This document shows, piece by piece, positions 30,583 through 38,255 of a stretch of DNA of 64,000 nt. Origin of the DNA: Rhodococcus sp. PAMC28707. Its GTDB lineage: Bacteria; Actinomycetota; Actinomycetes; Mycobacteriales; Mycobacteriaceae. How positions within the stretch are numbered: position 1 is the first letter of the stretch; every line of letters begins with the position of its first letter. A program made the translations under genes and the position numbers. Below the pieces are notes generated by a model. It saw only the letters and a list, made by a program, of their open reading frames with translations, ran no database searches and was not told where the DNA came from. The stretch is from contig NZ_CP039253.1 in assembly GCF_004795915.1 (NCBI RefSeq), positions 868,001 to 932,000 of the forward strand, written 5' to 3'.

Positions 30583-31077
30583 ATGGATGCGACGTTACCC
30601 ACTACCGGAGCCACCTATCGCGCCTGGTTACGGCTGCCTCAGAACACCATGGGATCGACCCTGTTCTCGCTCGCGATGTGTGTACGCGTGCCATATTTCG
30701 GCTCGATTTTTCCTCGCGTGCGCTCGATGTCACCGGGCGAATGCACCGTGACGGCTCCTAGATGGTGGGGAATCCGAAACCACCTCGGGACCTTCCATGC
30801 GATCGCCGCATGCAATCTCGCCGAAGTTCCCATGGGAATGCTCGCCGAGGCGACGGTACCGACGACCCATCGTTGGATTCCCAAGGAGATGAACGTCCGC
30901 TATCTGGCAAAAGCGACCACATCGTTGACTGCCATCGCCGAGTTGGCCGAACTTCCCGACTTCGACGACTCGATCGGCGACGGGTTCGATCTCCTCGTAC
31001 CCGTCTCCGTGACCGATGCCCACGGACTCGAAGTGGTGCACGCCGACATCACGGTCTGGGTCTCCCGCAACCGTTGA
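30583..31077 (+). CDS. DUF4442 hotdog-fold protein
   Basis: A 164-residue protein resembling the DUF4442 group of hotdog-fold, thioesterase-like proteins (SLAMCVRVPYFGSIFPRV, then HLGTFHAIAACNLAEVPMGMLAEATVP with the pattern of the hotdog central helix, and MNVRYLAKATTSLTA). Hotdog proteins usually act on acyl-CoA or acyl-carrier thioesters, but DUF4442 members have no settled reaction. ATG 30583 has an AAGGTAG ribosome binding site about six bases upstream. It opens a + strand run leading to the dehydrogenase, the oxygenase and the exporter, although it may be a housekeeping gene by position. Confidence 0.7.
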   Translation: MDATLPTTGATYRAWLRLPQNTMGSTLFSLAMCVRVPYFGSIFPRVRSMSPGECTVTAPRWWGIRNHLGTFHAIAACNLAEVPMGMLAEATVPTTHRWIPKEMNVRYLAKATTSLTAIAELAELPDFDDSIGDGFDLLVPVSVTDAHGLEVVHADITVWVSRNR

Positions 31078-31090
31078 CCGATGTCGGTCA
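31075..31090. repeat. 16-base inverted repeat at the DUF4442 stop codon
   Basis: Two 7-base arms (31075-31081 and 31084-31090) around two bases form a perfect dyad that includes the DUF4442 stop and lies 24 bases before the ATG of the TyrA/PapC-like gene. It could be an operator controlling the following genes. There is no T run, so a terminator is unlikely. Confidence 0.4.
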
Positions 31091-31113
31091 CTGGAAGAGG
31101 CGATACTGCTCGT

Positions 31114-32016
31114 ATGACAAGGTTCGACGCGGTGGTCATCGGCGGCAGCGGTGAAGTGGGGCGAATGATCGCATCTCTACTGGCCGCCGACGGCGACTCG
31201 GTACTCACCGTCGACCCGGCGGCGCCGAGTGCGGTGAGGCCGGGAATCGAACACCTCGTCGGTGACATCGTCTGCCCCGACCTCGAAGTACGAGCCGTGC
31301 TGCGCGCCACCCCACTGGTCGTACTGGCGGTGCCGGAATCGGTGGCGCTCGCGACCGAATTGAGCTTCCTCCACGAGCAGTCACTTCTGGTGGAGACACT
31401 GTCGGTCAAGTCCGCATTCGCCCAGAAAGTAGACGACGCCGACTCGTCCGGTTCGATTCTGGGCATCAACCCCATGTTCGCTCCCTCTCTGGGTATGGAC
31501 GGCCGCCCAGTGGCCGCCGTGGTCCACCGCGATGGGGGCGCTGTCGAAGGCTTCCTCGGACGGATCTCCGACTGGGGCGGCCGAGTCGTGCACGTCGACG
31601 CCGAACAGCACGATCGACTGGCCGCGGCGACACAGGCACTGACCCACGCCACTGTCCTGGCATTCGGATCGGCCCTGGCAAAGCTCGAAGTGGACCCGAA
31701 ACTGATCGCTTCCCTCGCCCCACCGCCGGCAACCACGCTGCTCGCTCTTGTCGATCGCGTCGCCGGCGGCGAGCCGGAGGTGTACTGGGATGTCCAGTCG
31801 GGCAACCCCTACGCCGGGCGTGCCAGAAGCGCTCTCACCGAATCCCTTCGCGAATTGAACGAGATCGTCGCCTCCGAGTCCGAGTCCGAGACCGCTTTCA
31901 CCTCTTTCATGACGCGGGCCGGCGCTGCGGTCCCGAACCACGCTCAGTACCAGGCTCTGTGCGCCCAGCTTTTCGGTATCGTTCGTGGTACCGCACCCGA
32001 GGGGGATCGATCATGA
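31114..32016 (+). CDS. Prephenate dehydrogenase-like protein (TyrA/PapC family) with His-to-Asn change
   Basis: A 300-residue TyrA-family dehydrogenase. The Rossmann motif is VVIGGSGEVGRMIASLLAADG, and the substrate-side Ser/Lys segment is SVKSAF. TyrA enzymes carry a conserved catalytic His in a HPMFG-type motif that contacts the ring hydroxyl of prephenate (established knowledge). Here that position is Asn119 (GINPMFAPS). PapC-type enzymes act on 4-amino-4-deoxyprephenate in p-aminophenylalanine pathways, so the change may mark an amino substrate (inference). ATG 31114 was preferred to 31081 because GGAAGAGG lies upstream of it. The stop overlaps the ATG of the AurF-like gene (ATGA), so the two are coupled. 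No papA or papB homologue is in the window. Confidence 0.78.
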   Translation: MTRFDAVVIGGSGEVGRMIASLLAADGDSVLTVDPAAPSAVRPGIEHLVGDIVCPDLEVRAVLRATPLVVLAVPESVALATELSFLHEQSLLVETLSVKSAFAQKVDDADSSGSILGINPMFAPSLGMDGRPVAAVVHRDGGAVEGFLGRISDWGGRVVHVDAEQHDRLAAATQALTHATVLAFGSALAKLEVDPKLIASLAPPPATTLLALVDRVAGGEPEVYWDVQSGNPYAGRARSALTESLRELNEIVASESESETAFTSFMTRAGAAVPNHAQYQALCAQLFGIVRGTAPEGDRS

Positions 32017-32966
32017 TCGAGAAGCCGTCACTACCGGTTTTCGACGCAGACGATGTCGTCGAAAGTGCCGTCGTGTCACGACTGGCAGGCAACTGGAGCA
32101 AGCGTGCCACTGTCAAGAAGAGCGAACCGGACCTGGACGATCTTTTCGACACCTCGAAGCACGACTACCCCGAGGCTTTGATTCCGTTCGTCGACCACGA
32201 CGTTTACCGCGCTCTGCCGGACACGACCCGGGCAAAGTTGCGAGCTTGGGGCTGGATCGCCTTCAACAAGAACGTCATGGACGTGGAACAGCACGTCGTA
32301 CATCCGGGCTTTGCCCTGCTGGCTCAGGATGCGTTCGATATCGGAATGGGCGACGTGCTGGCTATCGCCGTCACGCAGGCGATGGTCGATGAGCAATACC
32401 ACACACTCATGCACCTCAACGCGAGCGCGTTGACGCGCCGCAAGAGGGGCTGGTCGCTTTCCGAGCGGCGCCTTCCCCTCAGCGGCACCGTGCGCAGGAG
32501 GCACGCCACTCAGGCGAAGGCTGTCGATTCCAACGACGCTGCACTCAACTCACTGGCGTTCATGACGGTAGCCGAGATATCGATTACGTCCTACCTGAAT
32601 CTGATCGAAGACAACGAACTCATCCAACCGGTCAATCGTGCAACTGTCGCGCTGCACAATCGAGACGAGTATTGCCATGCGTCGATCGCCGACGAGATGG
32701 CTGCAATTGTTTTCGAATCCCTTGATTCCGGCGACCGTCGGGTATTTCTGGATGGTCTTGCCGATGGAATGGACGCATTTTCGAGTACCGATTTCTCGAC
32801 TTGGTCTGCGATTCTCCACCAAGAAGGCGTCGTCGGCGCGGATCGTATGCTGCGCGAAGTCGAGACGGACGGCAGTCGCAAGCAATTGGTTCAGGACTAC
32901 GGCGGAATTCAATCTCTGTGCAGGAAACTCGACGTAGAAGACGAAATCGGTATCGTTTGGGCTTAG
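32013..32966 (+). CDS. AurF/CmlI-like diiron N-oxygenase
   Basis: A 317-residue protein of the non-haem diiron family that oxidises arylamines to hydroxylamine and nitro groups (AurF on p-aminobenzoate, CmlI in chloramphenicol synthesis; established knowledge). All seven iron ligands of AurF have counterparts with matching spacing: Glu92 (DVEQH), Glu127 and His130 (DEQYH), Glu188 (VAEIS), His215, Glu219 and His222 (HNRDEYCH). It is translationally coupled to the PapC-like dehydrogenase and lies 134 bases before the ABC exporter. Most likely it makes an N-oxygenated aromatic building block or tailors an NRPS-bound one. The exact substrate is unknown. Confidence 0.82.
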   Translation: MIEKPSLPVFDADDVVESAVVSRLAGNWSKRATVKKSEPDLDDLFDTSKHDYPEALIPFVDHDVYRALPDTTRAKLRAWGWIAFNKNVMDVEQHVVHPGFALLAQDAFDIGMGDVLAIAVTQAMVDEQYHTLMHLNASALTRRKRGWSLSERRLPLSGTVRRRHATQAKAVDSNDAALNSLAFMTVAEISITSYLNLIEDNELIQPVNRATVALHNRDEYCHASIADEMAAIVFESLDSGDRRVFLDGLADGMDAFSSTDFSTWSAILHQEGVVGADRMLREVETDGSRKQLVQDYGGIQSLCRKLDVEDEIGIVWA

Positions 32967-33100
32967 ACGCAGAATTGTGTCGGCTCGACCGGCAGGTAAC
33001 GTTTCGACGGGGTGCACCCGATGAGTGACGTGATGGATGCCCCTCACAATTGCTCCACCGCCCCTCTGCCCGCTCTCAGAACCGACCGCACGGAGTATCG

Positions 33101-34144
33101 ATGCCCTTATCCGAGGACGTAGCTGTACTTGTGGAGGACGTCCACAAATCGTTCGGTGACGTTCATGCTCTCCGCGGGATCAGTTTCTCGGCATCCAAAG
33201 GGACGGTTCTCGGAATTCTCGGCCCGAACGGCGCCGGTAAAACCACCGTGGTCAAGGTCCTCTCGACATTGCTCACCCCCGACACGGGAAGGGCACTCGT
33301 TGCCGGCCACGACGTTGTCACCGATGCCCCATCGGTGCGTCGATCGATCATGATGACCGGCCAGTACGCAGCACTCGACGACACCTTGTCCGGCCGCGAG
33401 AACATCGAGTTGTTCGGTCGCTTGATGGGCTTGGACAAGAAGGCATCGAAGACGCGGGCACTTGCACTTCTCGAAGAGTTCGATCTGGCCGACACAGGTA
33501 AGCGCCCGGTTCGTGGCTACTCCGGTGGCATGCGTCGTCGAATCGACATCGCATGCGGCCTTGTCGTCCGTCCCCAGGTGGTGTTTCTGGACGAGCCGAC
33601 TACCGGCCTCGATCCCCGGAGCCGCCAAGGTGTCTGGTCGCTCGTGGAGGCGCTGAAAGCACAGGGAATCACAGTCCTGCTCACCACTCAATATCTCGAA
33701 GAAGCCGATGTATTGAGTGACAACATCATCGTCATCGACAAGGGCACCGTCATTGCCGAGGGGACCTCGGACGAGTTGAAAGCGCGAACCGGTGGCAGCT
33801 ACTGCGAAGTGGTCCCCCTCGACCCGTCACAGTTGCAGCATGTAGCAAGCGCGCTCGGCGAACTCCTTCCGCCCGCACATCGCGTCGACCTCGGTCCAGA
33901 GGCGGTGCAGCTCTCGGTCCCCGCACCGGATGGTGCTGCAACATTGTCCGAAATCCTGCGTCGAATCGATGCCGCCGGAATCGGCCTCGCCGACATCGCG
34001 CTTCGCCGCCCCTCGCTCGACGACGTGTTCCTCACGCTGACCGGACACTCGCATTCGAGCGATGAGGAGGTACCGGTCACAGCCGAGGTCGGGCCGCCGA
34101 CGACCCCGGCTGCCCGGACCGAGTCCGAAGTCGAGTACCGATGA
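33101..34144 (+). CDS. ABC exporter ATP-binding protein, DrrA-like
   Basis: A 347-residue ATPase of the drug/antibiotic exporter type. Motifs are Walker A GPNGAGKTT, the signature GYSGGMRRRIDIA, Walker B VVFLDEPTTGLD and the H-loop equivalent TTQYLEEAD. The Gln-Tyr in place of His is usual in DrrA-like proteins. A C-terminal domain of about 100 residues (RRPSLDDVFLTLTGH) is the DrrA regulatory tail. ATG 33101 has GGAG five bases upstream. Its stop overlaps the first permease gene (ATGA). It probably powers export of the NRPS product or a lipid. Confidence 0.9.
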   Translation: MPLSEDVAVLVEDVHKSFGDVHALRGISFSASKGTVLGILGPNGAGKTTVVKVLSTLLTPDTGRALVAGHDVVTDAPSVRRSIMMTGQYAALDDTLSGRENIELFGRLMGLDKKASKTRALALLEEFDLADTGKRPVRGYSGGMRRRIDIACGLVVRPQVVFLDEPTTGLDPRSRQGVWSLVEALKAQGITVLLTTQYLEEADVLSDNIIVIDKGTVIAEGTSDELKARTGGSYCEVVPLDPSQLQHVASALGELLPPAHRVDLGPEAVQLSVPAPDGAATLSEILRRIDAAGIGLADIALRRPSLDDVFLTLTGHSHSSDEEVPVTAEVGPPTTPAARTESEVEYR

Positions 34145-34986
34145 CAGCCACTAGTACGCGCACACATGCATCCGGGTCGGAACTCACCAGCGATTCGTCG
34201 GTGTCATCTACCTCGGTCCGAAGACAGGGTCGGCCGTCCGGCTTCGTGCAGTGGCAGGTCCTGACGGCTCGGTCCATCTGGACAATGGTGCGTCACGGCG
34301 AGCTCGTGGTGGCGGTCATTGCACCGCTCATCTTCACCGTTGGCTTCTATCTGCCACTCAAGTTCGTCATGCAACTGCAAGGTATCGATTACGCCCAGTT
34401 CTTGATGCCGATCATCGTGCTGCAGGCGATGGCGTTCACTGCAATCTCAGCGTCGCAACGTGCTTCTTCCGAATCCTTGAGTGGGCTCAATACACGATTG
34501 CAGACCATGCCGGTGGTCGGCGCAGTGCCCCTGGTGTCACGAATATCCTCCGGAGTCGTGCGATCCGTGGTGTCGCTGACGGCCGCCCTCTCATTCGGTT
34601 ACGTCATCGGCTTTCGGTTCAGCGCGGGACTGGGACAGGCCGTTCTGTTCTGCGCGTTCGCGTTGGCGATCAGCACGATGCTCTCCGTCGGCGCGGACGC
34701 TATCGGCACTCTTTCGAAGAGCCCGGAGTCGACCAGCCAGATGCTGACGCTCCCCCAGTTGATCCTCGGAATGGCCTCGTGTGGATTCGTTCCAGAGTCG
34801 GGGTTCCCTGAATGGATCCGACCGTGGGTGCGAAATCAGCCGATTTCCCAATTCTCGTTCTCGATGCGTGACATGGCCGAGGGCGGCGTCAGTTTTCATG
34901 TGCTGTTTCCCTCGCTCATCTGGATATTCAGCCTGCTGGCGGTATTCATTCCGTTGGCCCTGTGGGCCAGTTCGAGGCGCTCATGA
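34141..34986 (+). CDS. ABC exporter permease, DrrB-like
   Basis: A 281-residue ABC-2 type permease. It has a polar N-terminus (about 35 residues), then about six hydrophobic spans (LVVAVIAPLIFTVGFYLPL at about 58-76, MPIIVLQAMAFTAISA, VVSLTAALSFGYVIGF, AVLFCAFALAISTML, LILGMASCGFVPESGFP, LIWIFSLLAVFIPLALWA). The ABC-2 landmark FVPESGFPEWIRPW is present. It is coupled on both sides by ATGA overlaps. Confidence 0.88.
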   Translation: MTATSTRTHASGSELTSDSSVSSTSVRRQGRPSGFVQWQVLTARSIWTMVRHGELVVAVIAPLIFTVGFYLPLKFVMQLQGIDYAQFLMPIIVLQAMAFTAISASQRASSESLSGLNTRLQTMPVVGAVPLVSRISSGVVRSVVSLTAALSFGYVIGFRFSAGLGQAVLFCAFALAISTMLSVGADAIGTLSKSPESTSQMLTLPQLILGMASCGFVPESGFPEWIRPWVRNQPISQFSFSMRDMAEGGVSFHVLFPSLIWIFSLLAVFIPLALWASSRRS

Positions 34987-35840
34987 CTGCCTTGCCCGTT
35001 ACGGCTGGTAGTCCACCGCCGGTAAGCGGACTGACATTCCCGGAACCGACCCTCGATTACGCCGAGAATTCTGCCCGCGCACTGTGGGCGCACAGTCTGA
35101 TCCAGTGCAAACGTCTTCTCATCCGATGGACTCGCGATCCCTCGACGATGATCCAGGCACTGCTCTACCCTGCCTTGACGCTCCTCATGTTCAGGATCGT
35201 GCTCGGGAACTCGATCTCCGCCGCGACGGGTTCACCGAGCGTGTACGGGACGGTTCCTATGATCGCGCTGGTCGGCGCAATGTTCGGATCGATCGTCAGC
35301 GCTGTGGGTTTGAAGGGCGAAAGGAAGAGCGGGCTACTCAGCCGGTTCGCTACCACCCCTACCCACCGAGCATCCGGCCTGGTCGGGCGAATGATGGCGG
35401 AGGCCATTCGGGTGTTGGCAACGACAATTGTGATCGTGGCGGTGGGGATGATTCTCGGCTTCCGCTTCAATCAGGGCATTCCGTCTGCAATTGCCCTTCT
35501 GTTGCTACCGATTGCGTTCGGCATCGGCTTCGCGGTCATGGTGACCTTCCTCGCTACTGTCGCCGGCGAATCACCACTCGTGGAAGTCGTGTCCATCGCC
35601 TGCACATTGCTGATGTTCTTCAATTCCGGATTCGTCCCGGTCGCCGCCTACCCGCCGTGGCTTCAGCCCGTCGTCGCCGCTCAGCCCATGTCGTGCGCGG
35701 TCGACGCCATGCGTGGCCTGTCGTTGGGGGGGCCGGTCCTGGTCCCGGTGTTGCAGACACTCGCGTGGTCGGTCGGCATGGTGGCAGTATTTTTGTACCC
35801 TGCAATCCGGGGATACAAGCGTGCCGCCGAGACTGGATAG
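34983..35840 (+). CDS. ABC exporter permease, DrrC-like
   Basis: A 285-residue ABC-2 permease and second membrane subunit of the same exporter. ATG 34983 overlaps the preceding stop (ATGA). The amphipathic start (SLIQCKRLLIRWTRDPSTMIQALLYPALTLLMF) and the loop FNSGFVPVAAYPPWLQPVVAAQPMS are typical. Paired distinct permeases with one DrrA-type ATPase resemble the DrrABC arrangement that moves phthiocerol lipids in mycobacteria (established knowledge). Whether the cargo here is a peptide or a lipopeptide is unknown. Confidence 0.88.
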   Translation: MTALPVTAGSPPPVSGLTFPEPTLDYAENSARALWAHSLIQCKRLLIRWTRDPSTMIQALLYPALTLLMFRIVLGNSISAATGSPSVYGTVPMIALVGAMFGSIVSAVGLKGERKSGLLSRFATTPTHRASGLVGRMMAEAIRVLATTIVIVAVGMILGFRFNQGIPSAIALLLLPIAFGIGFAVMVTFLATVAGESPLVEVVSIACTLLMFFNSGFVPVAAYPPWLQPVVAAQPMSCAVDAMRGLSLGGPVLVPVLQTLAWSVGMVAVFLYPAIRGYKRAAETG

Positions 35841-35841
35841 T

Positions 35842-35883
35842 AGGTAAAAGTTCACTTATCTGCGCTTTCGGGTTGTTTTACCT
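35842..35883. repeat. AGGTAAAA inverted repeat before the lipase gene
   Basis: AGGTAAAA at 35842-35849 and its complement TTTTACCT at 35876-35883 are separated by 26 bases, starting two bases after the drrC-like stop. It could be a weak terminator (the + strand stem contains TTTT) or a regulatory dyad of the lipase gene. It does not match the iron-box consensus. Confidence 0.3.
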
Positions 35884-35992
35884 GCACCCGGCGCTGTTAT
35901 CGTGAGAGACGAACCGGAGACGAACCTCGCCTCTGGTTTTTGCTTTGAGCGCTACTTCCGAGTGGTGGAACCGAAAGAAGGGTCGTTTGTAC

Positions 35993-36961
35993 GTGCCGAA
36001 ACACAGAGGCAGGGTCGCCATAGCTCTCGCGTCCGCGGCTTTGATCTCGTTGGGCAGTACAGCAGTGGCGACTCCGTCTGCAATCGCAGATACCTCGGGA
36101 TCTCCGTTGCCACCCGAGTTCTCCGACATGGGGCCGGCTCCGGCCGGTGCGAACGATTGGTCGTGTGTGCCATCCGAAGCTCACCCTCGCCCGGTGGTTC
36201 TCGTACATGGCACCGGTTCCGACATGGCTACGACGTGGCAGACGATGGCGCCTGCGCTGGCCGGGGAAGGGTACTGCGTGTACGCACTCGACTACGGTGC
36301 CGTTCGGACGCTACTCGACCCTGACAAAGTAATTTGGGGTCTCGGAGACATTCCGACTTCGGCAGCGCGATTGGCTACGTTCATCGATGCGGTTCTTGCT
36401 CGAACCGGCGCGCCGAAGGTTGACATCGTCGGTCATTCGCAGGGTGGAACAGTCGCCCGCCAGTATCTGAAGTTCAACGGCGGCGTCGACGACGTCGATC
36501 CTTCCAGCAGCAAGGTGGAGAACCTCGTGACGCTGGGTGGCACCAATCATGGGACCAACTTCGGTGGTATCGAGCAGATGTACCTGGTCCTCGCCGCCGC
36601 TGGACTGGATCAGACGATCATCTCGGAAATACTTTTCGGCCTGACCGGGCTTGGTACTGCCGGTCGTCAGCAATTGATCGGATCCCCCACCCTGCAACGA
36701 CTCAATGCAGGCGGCGAAGTCGAGCCTGGCGTGCGGTACACGGTAGTGGGCACCAAGTTCGACAAAGTCGTCACACCTCCGGAGAGAACTTTTCTCGATC
36801 CGAGCGGTTCAGCCGAGGTCCGGAATATGTGGGTTCAGGACGGCTGTGAGTCCAACGTGGTTCCGCATCAGGGGTTGACCTTCGATGACCGCGTTACCTA
36901 TATCGTCCAATCCGCGCTCGATCCGACCTTTTCGACCAAGAACGCCGCCCCGTGTTCCTGA
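35993..36961 (+). CDS. Secreted triacylglycerol lipase/esterase, alpha/beta hydrolase
   Basis: A 322-residue secreted hydrolase of the class-2 lipase type. GTG 35993 (or the TTG two codons earlier) precedes a signal peptide (GRVAIALASAALISLGSTAVATPSAIA). The oxyanion segment is VVLVHGTGSD, and the nucleophile is in GHSQGG (Ser about 149). Further family landmarks are LVTLGGTNHGTNFGG and the C-terminal His region SNVVPHQGLTFDDRVT. Four Cys suggest disulfides. It lies behind the exporter genes but is separated by a 152-base gap with a dyad, so it may be independent of them. Confidence 0.85.
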   Translation: MPKHRGRVAIALASAALISLGSTAVATPSAIADTSGSPLPPEFSDMGPAPAGANDWSCVPSEAHPRPVVLVHGTGSDMATTWQTMAPALAGEGYCVYALDYGAVRTLLDPDKVIWGLGDIPTSAARLATFIDAVLARTGAPKVDIVGHSQGGTVARQYLKFNGGVDDVDPSSSKVENLVTLGGTNHGTNFGGIEQMYLVLAAAGLDQTIISEILFGLTGLGTAGRQQLIGSPTLQRLNAGGEVEPGVRYTVVGTKFDKVVTPPERTFLDPSGSAEVRNMWVQDGCESNVVPHQGLTFDDRVTYIVQSALDPTFSTKNAAPCS

Positions 36962-36997
36962 CAGGACCGTAGCGATACATTTCCCGTCGACATGAAG

Positions 36998-37032
36998 AAG
37001 GCCCCATCCGTAGCTTTCGCGGATGGGGCCTT
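36998..37032. terminator. Bidirectional terminator between lipase and mycolyltransferase
   Basis: A perfect 13-base stem (36998-37010 and 37020-37032) with a 9-base loop between two convergent genes, 36 bases after the lipase stop and 23 bases after the mycolyltransferase stop. The stem ends in AAGG/CCTT, giving T-rich 3' sides in both directions. Confidence 0.85.
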
Positions 37033-37055
37033 GCTCGTTCTCTGAATCTCTACCT

Positions 37056-38120
37056 TCAGACTCCAAGCGATCGTGCGAGGACGGGCCACGAGTTCTTCAG
37101 GTCGTCCTGCCAGTAACCCCACGAGTGGCTACCGGAATCACGGAAATTGAACGTGGCCGGGATGCCGAGTTCACCCAAACGGTTGGCCATGTTGTGGGTG
37201 CAGTAGTTCGTGGCAGCTTCGATGACTCCACCGACGATGACCTGGTTAGCCAGCGTGCCAGGCTTTCCATTGATCTCGGGACCATTCAAGTTGTCGTATT
37301 GCCCGGGCAACCCGTTGCCATTGGAAATGTAGAGTTCGAGGCCGCGAAGGCCTTCCGCGTGTACGTAAGGATCGTTGTCGGCCCACATCGGATCGGTGGG
37401 CGGCCCCCACATGTTCAGTGTGTCGCCTCCACCCCACGTTTCGGTGGTGAGCTTCACGAACTGCTGGCCGATCGGATCGCTGGTCTGAGCGCAACCACTG
37501 TAAGCGGCTACGCCCTTGTAGAGCCCTGGCGCATTGATCGCCAATTGCATTACCGAGGTGCCCGACGAGGACACACCGGCAATCGAATTCACGCCGTTCG
37601 TGCCGAGACCTGCATCGATCAGCGGGGGTAGTTCTTCGGTGAGGAACGTTGTCCACTTGTTGACACCGAGAACTGGGTCGGCCTGCTTCCAATCGGTGTA
37701 GTAGCTCCACTTGCCACCGACTGGCGAGACCACGTTGACGTTCTTATCGGCGAAGAAGTCGATCGCATCCGTGCGGTAGCGCCAGGTTGCACTGTCTTCA
37801 CCGCCGCCCGCTCCATTGAGTAGGTAGAGCGTCGGGCGAGGAACGCTCGTGTCGGCCGGTCGCCATACGTCGAGCGGCACTTCTTTGTCCATCGCAGCGG
37901 AATAGACATAGACAATCAAATGCTGATCGTCCATGACCTTGGTGTGGGTGATCTTCGAGCCGTCGGGTGCGCTCGGGTAAGCGTAGAGGTCTCCGTTGTC
38001 GGTGACTGGATCGGCCGAAGCCGTGAAACCACTTGCGGCGAGCGGCAGCAGAGCCATTGCCGCGGCTGCCGCTGCTAACTTGGCACCCCTCACCGAGGGA
38101 CGTGAATTGACTCTCCGCAT
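37056..38120 (-). CDS. Secreted antigen-85-type mycolyltransferase/esterase
   Basis: A 354-residue secreted esterase of the antigen 85 family, which transfers mycolic acids onto trehalose and arabinogalactan (family knowledge). ATG 38120 precedes a signal peptide (AKLAAAAAAMALLPLAASGFTASA). Family landmarks are VPRPTLYLLNGAGGGEDSATWRYRTDA, the nucleophile motif GVSSSG (Ser about 184), the WGPPTDPMWADNDP segment, and the C-terminal His in DSGSHSWGYW. A GTG four codons upstream is an alternative start. It supports a mycolate-bearing host. It is 135 bases downstream of the NRPS gene on the same strand; a link to the NRPS is not shown. Confidence 0.88.
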   Translation of the reverse strand: MRRVNSRPSVRGAKLAAAAAAMALLPLAASGFTASADPVTDNGDLYAYPSAPDGSKITHTKVMDDQHLIVYVYSAAMDKEVPLDVWRPADTSVPRPTLYLLNGAGGGEDSATWRYRTDAIDFFADKNVNVVSPVGGKWSYYTDWKQADPVLGVNKWTTFLTEELPPLIDAGLGTNGVNSIAGVSSSGTSVMQLAINAPGLYKGVAAYSGCAQTSDPIGQQFVKLTTETWGGGDTLNMWGPPTDPMWADNDPYVHAEGLRGLELYISNGNGLPGQYDNLNGPEINGKPGTLANQVIVGGVIEAATNYCTHNMANRLGELGIPATFNFRDSGSHSWGYWQDDLKNSWPVLARSLGV

Positions 38121-38255
38121 AAAATCGATCACCTAACTTGTCGGACATACCCTCGTGTGGGAATGCTGTCGGTCGTGCAATCTGCTGACGCGCAGAATCC
38201 AAGTCGATCCCCCCCGCGCACTGCACTAGCCGCAGAGTTTATCGTGCCTGTCTCA

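Noticed and set aside
33021-33121. A 33-codon ORF before the exporter ATPase
   Set aside because: It has no good ribosome binding site, runs into the ATPase gene in another frame, and shows no motif; too little to call.
35842-35883. Iron-box (IdeR/DmdR) type operator near the exporter
   Set aside because: The half-sites AGGTAAAA/TTTTACCT are 26 bases apart and do not fit the 19-base iron-box consensus.
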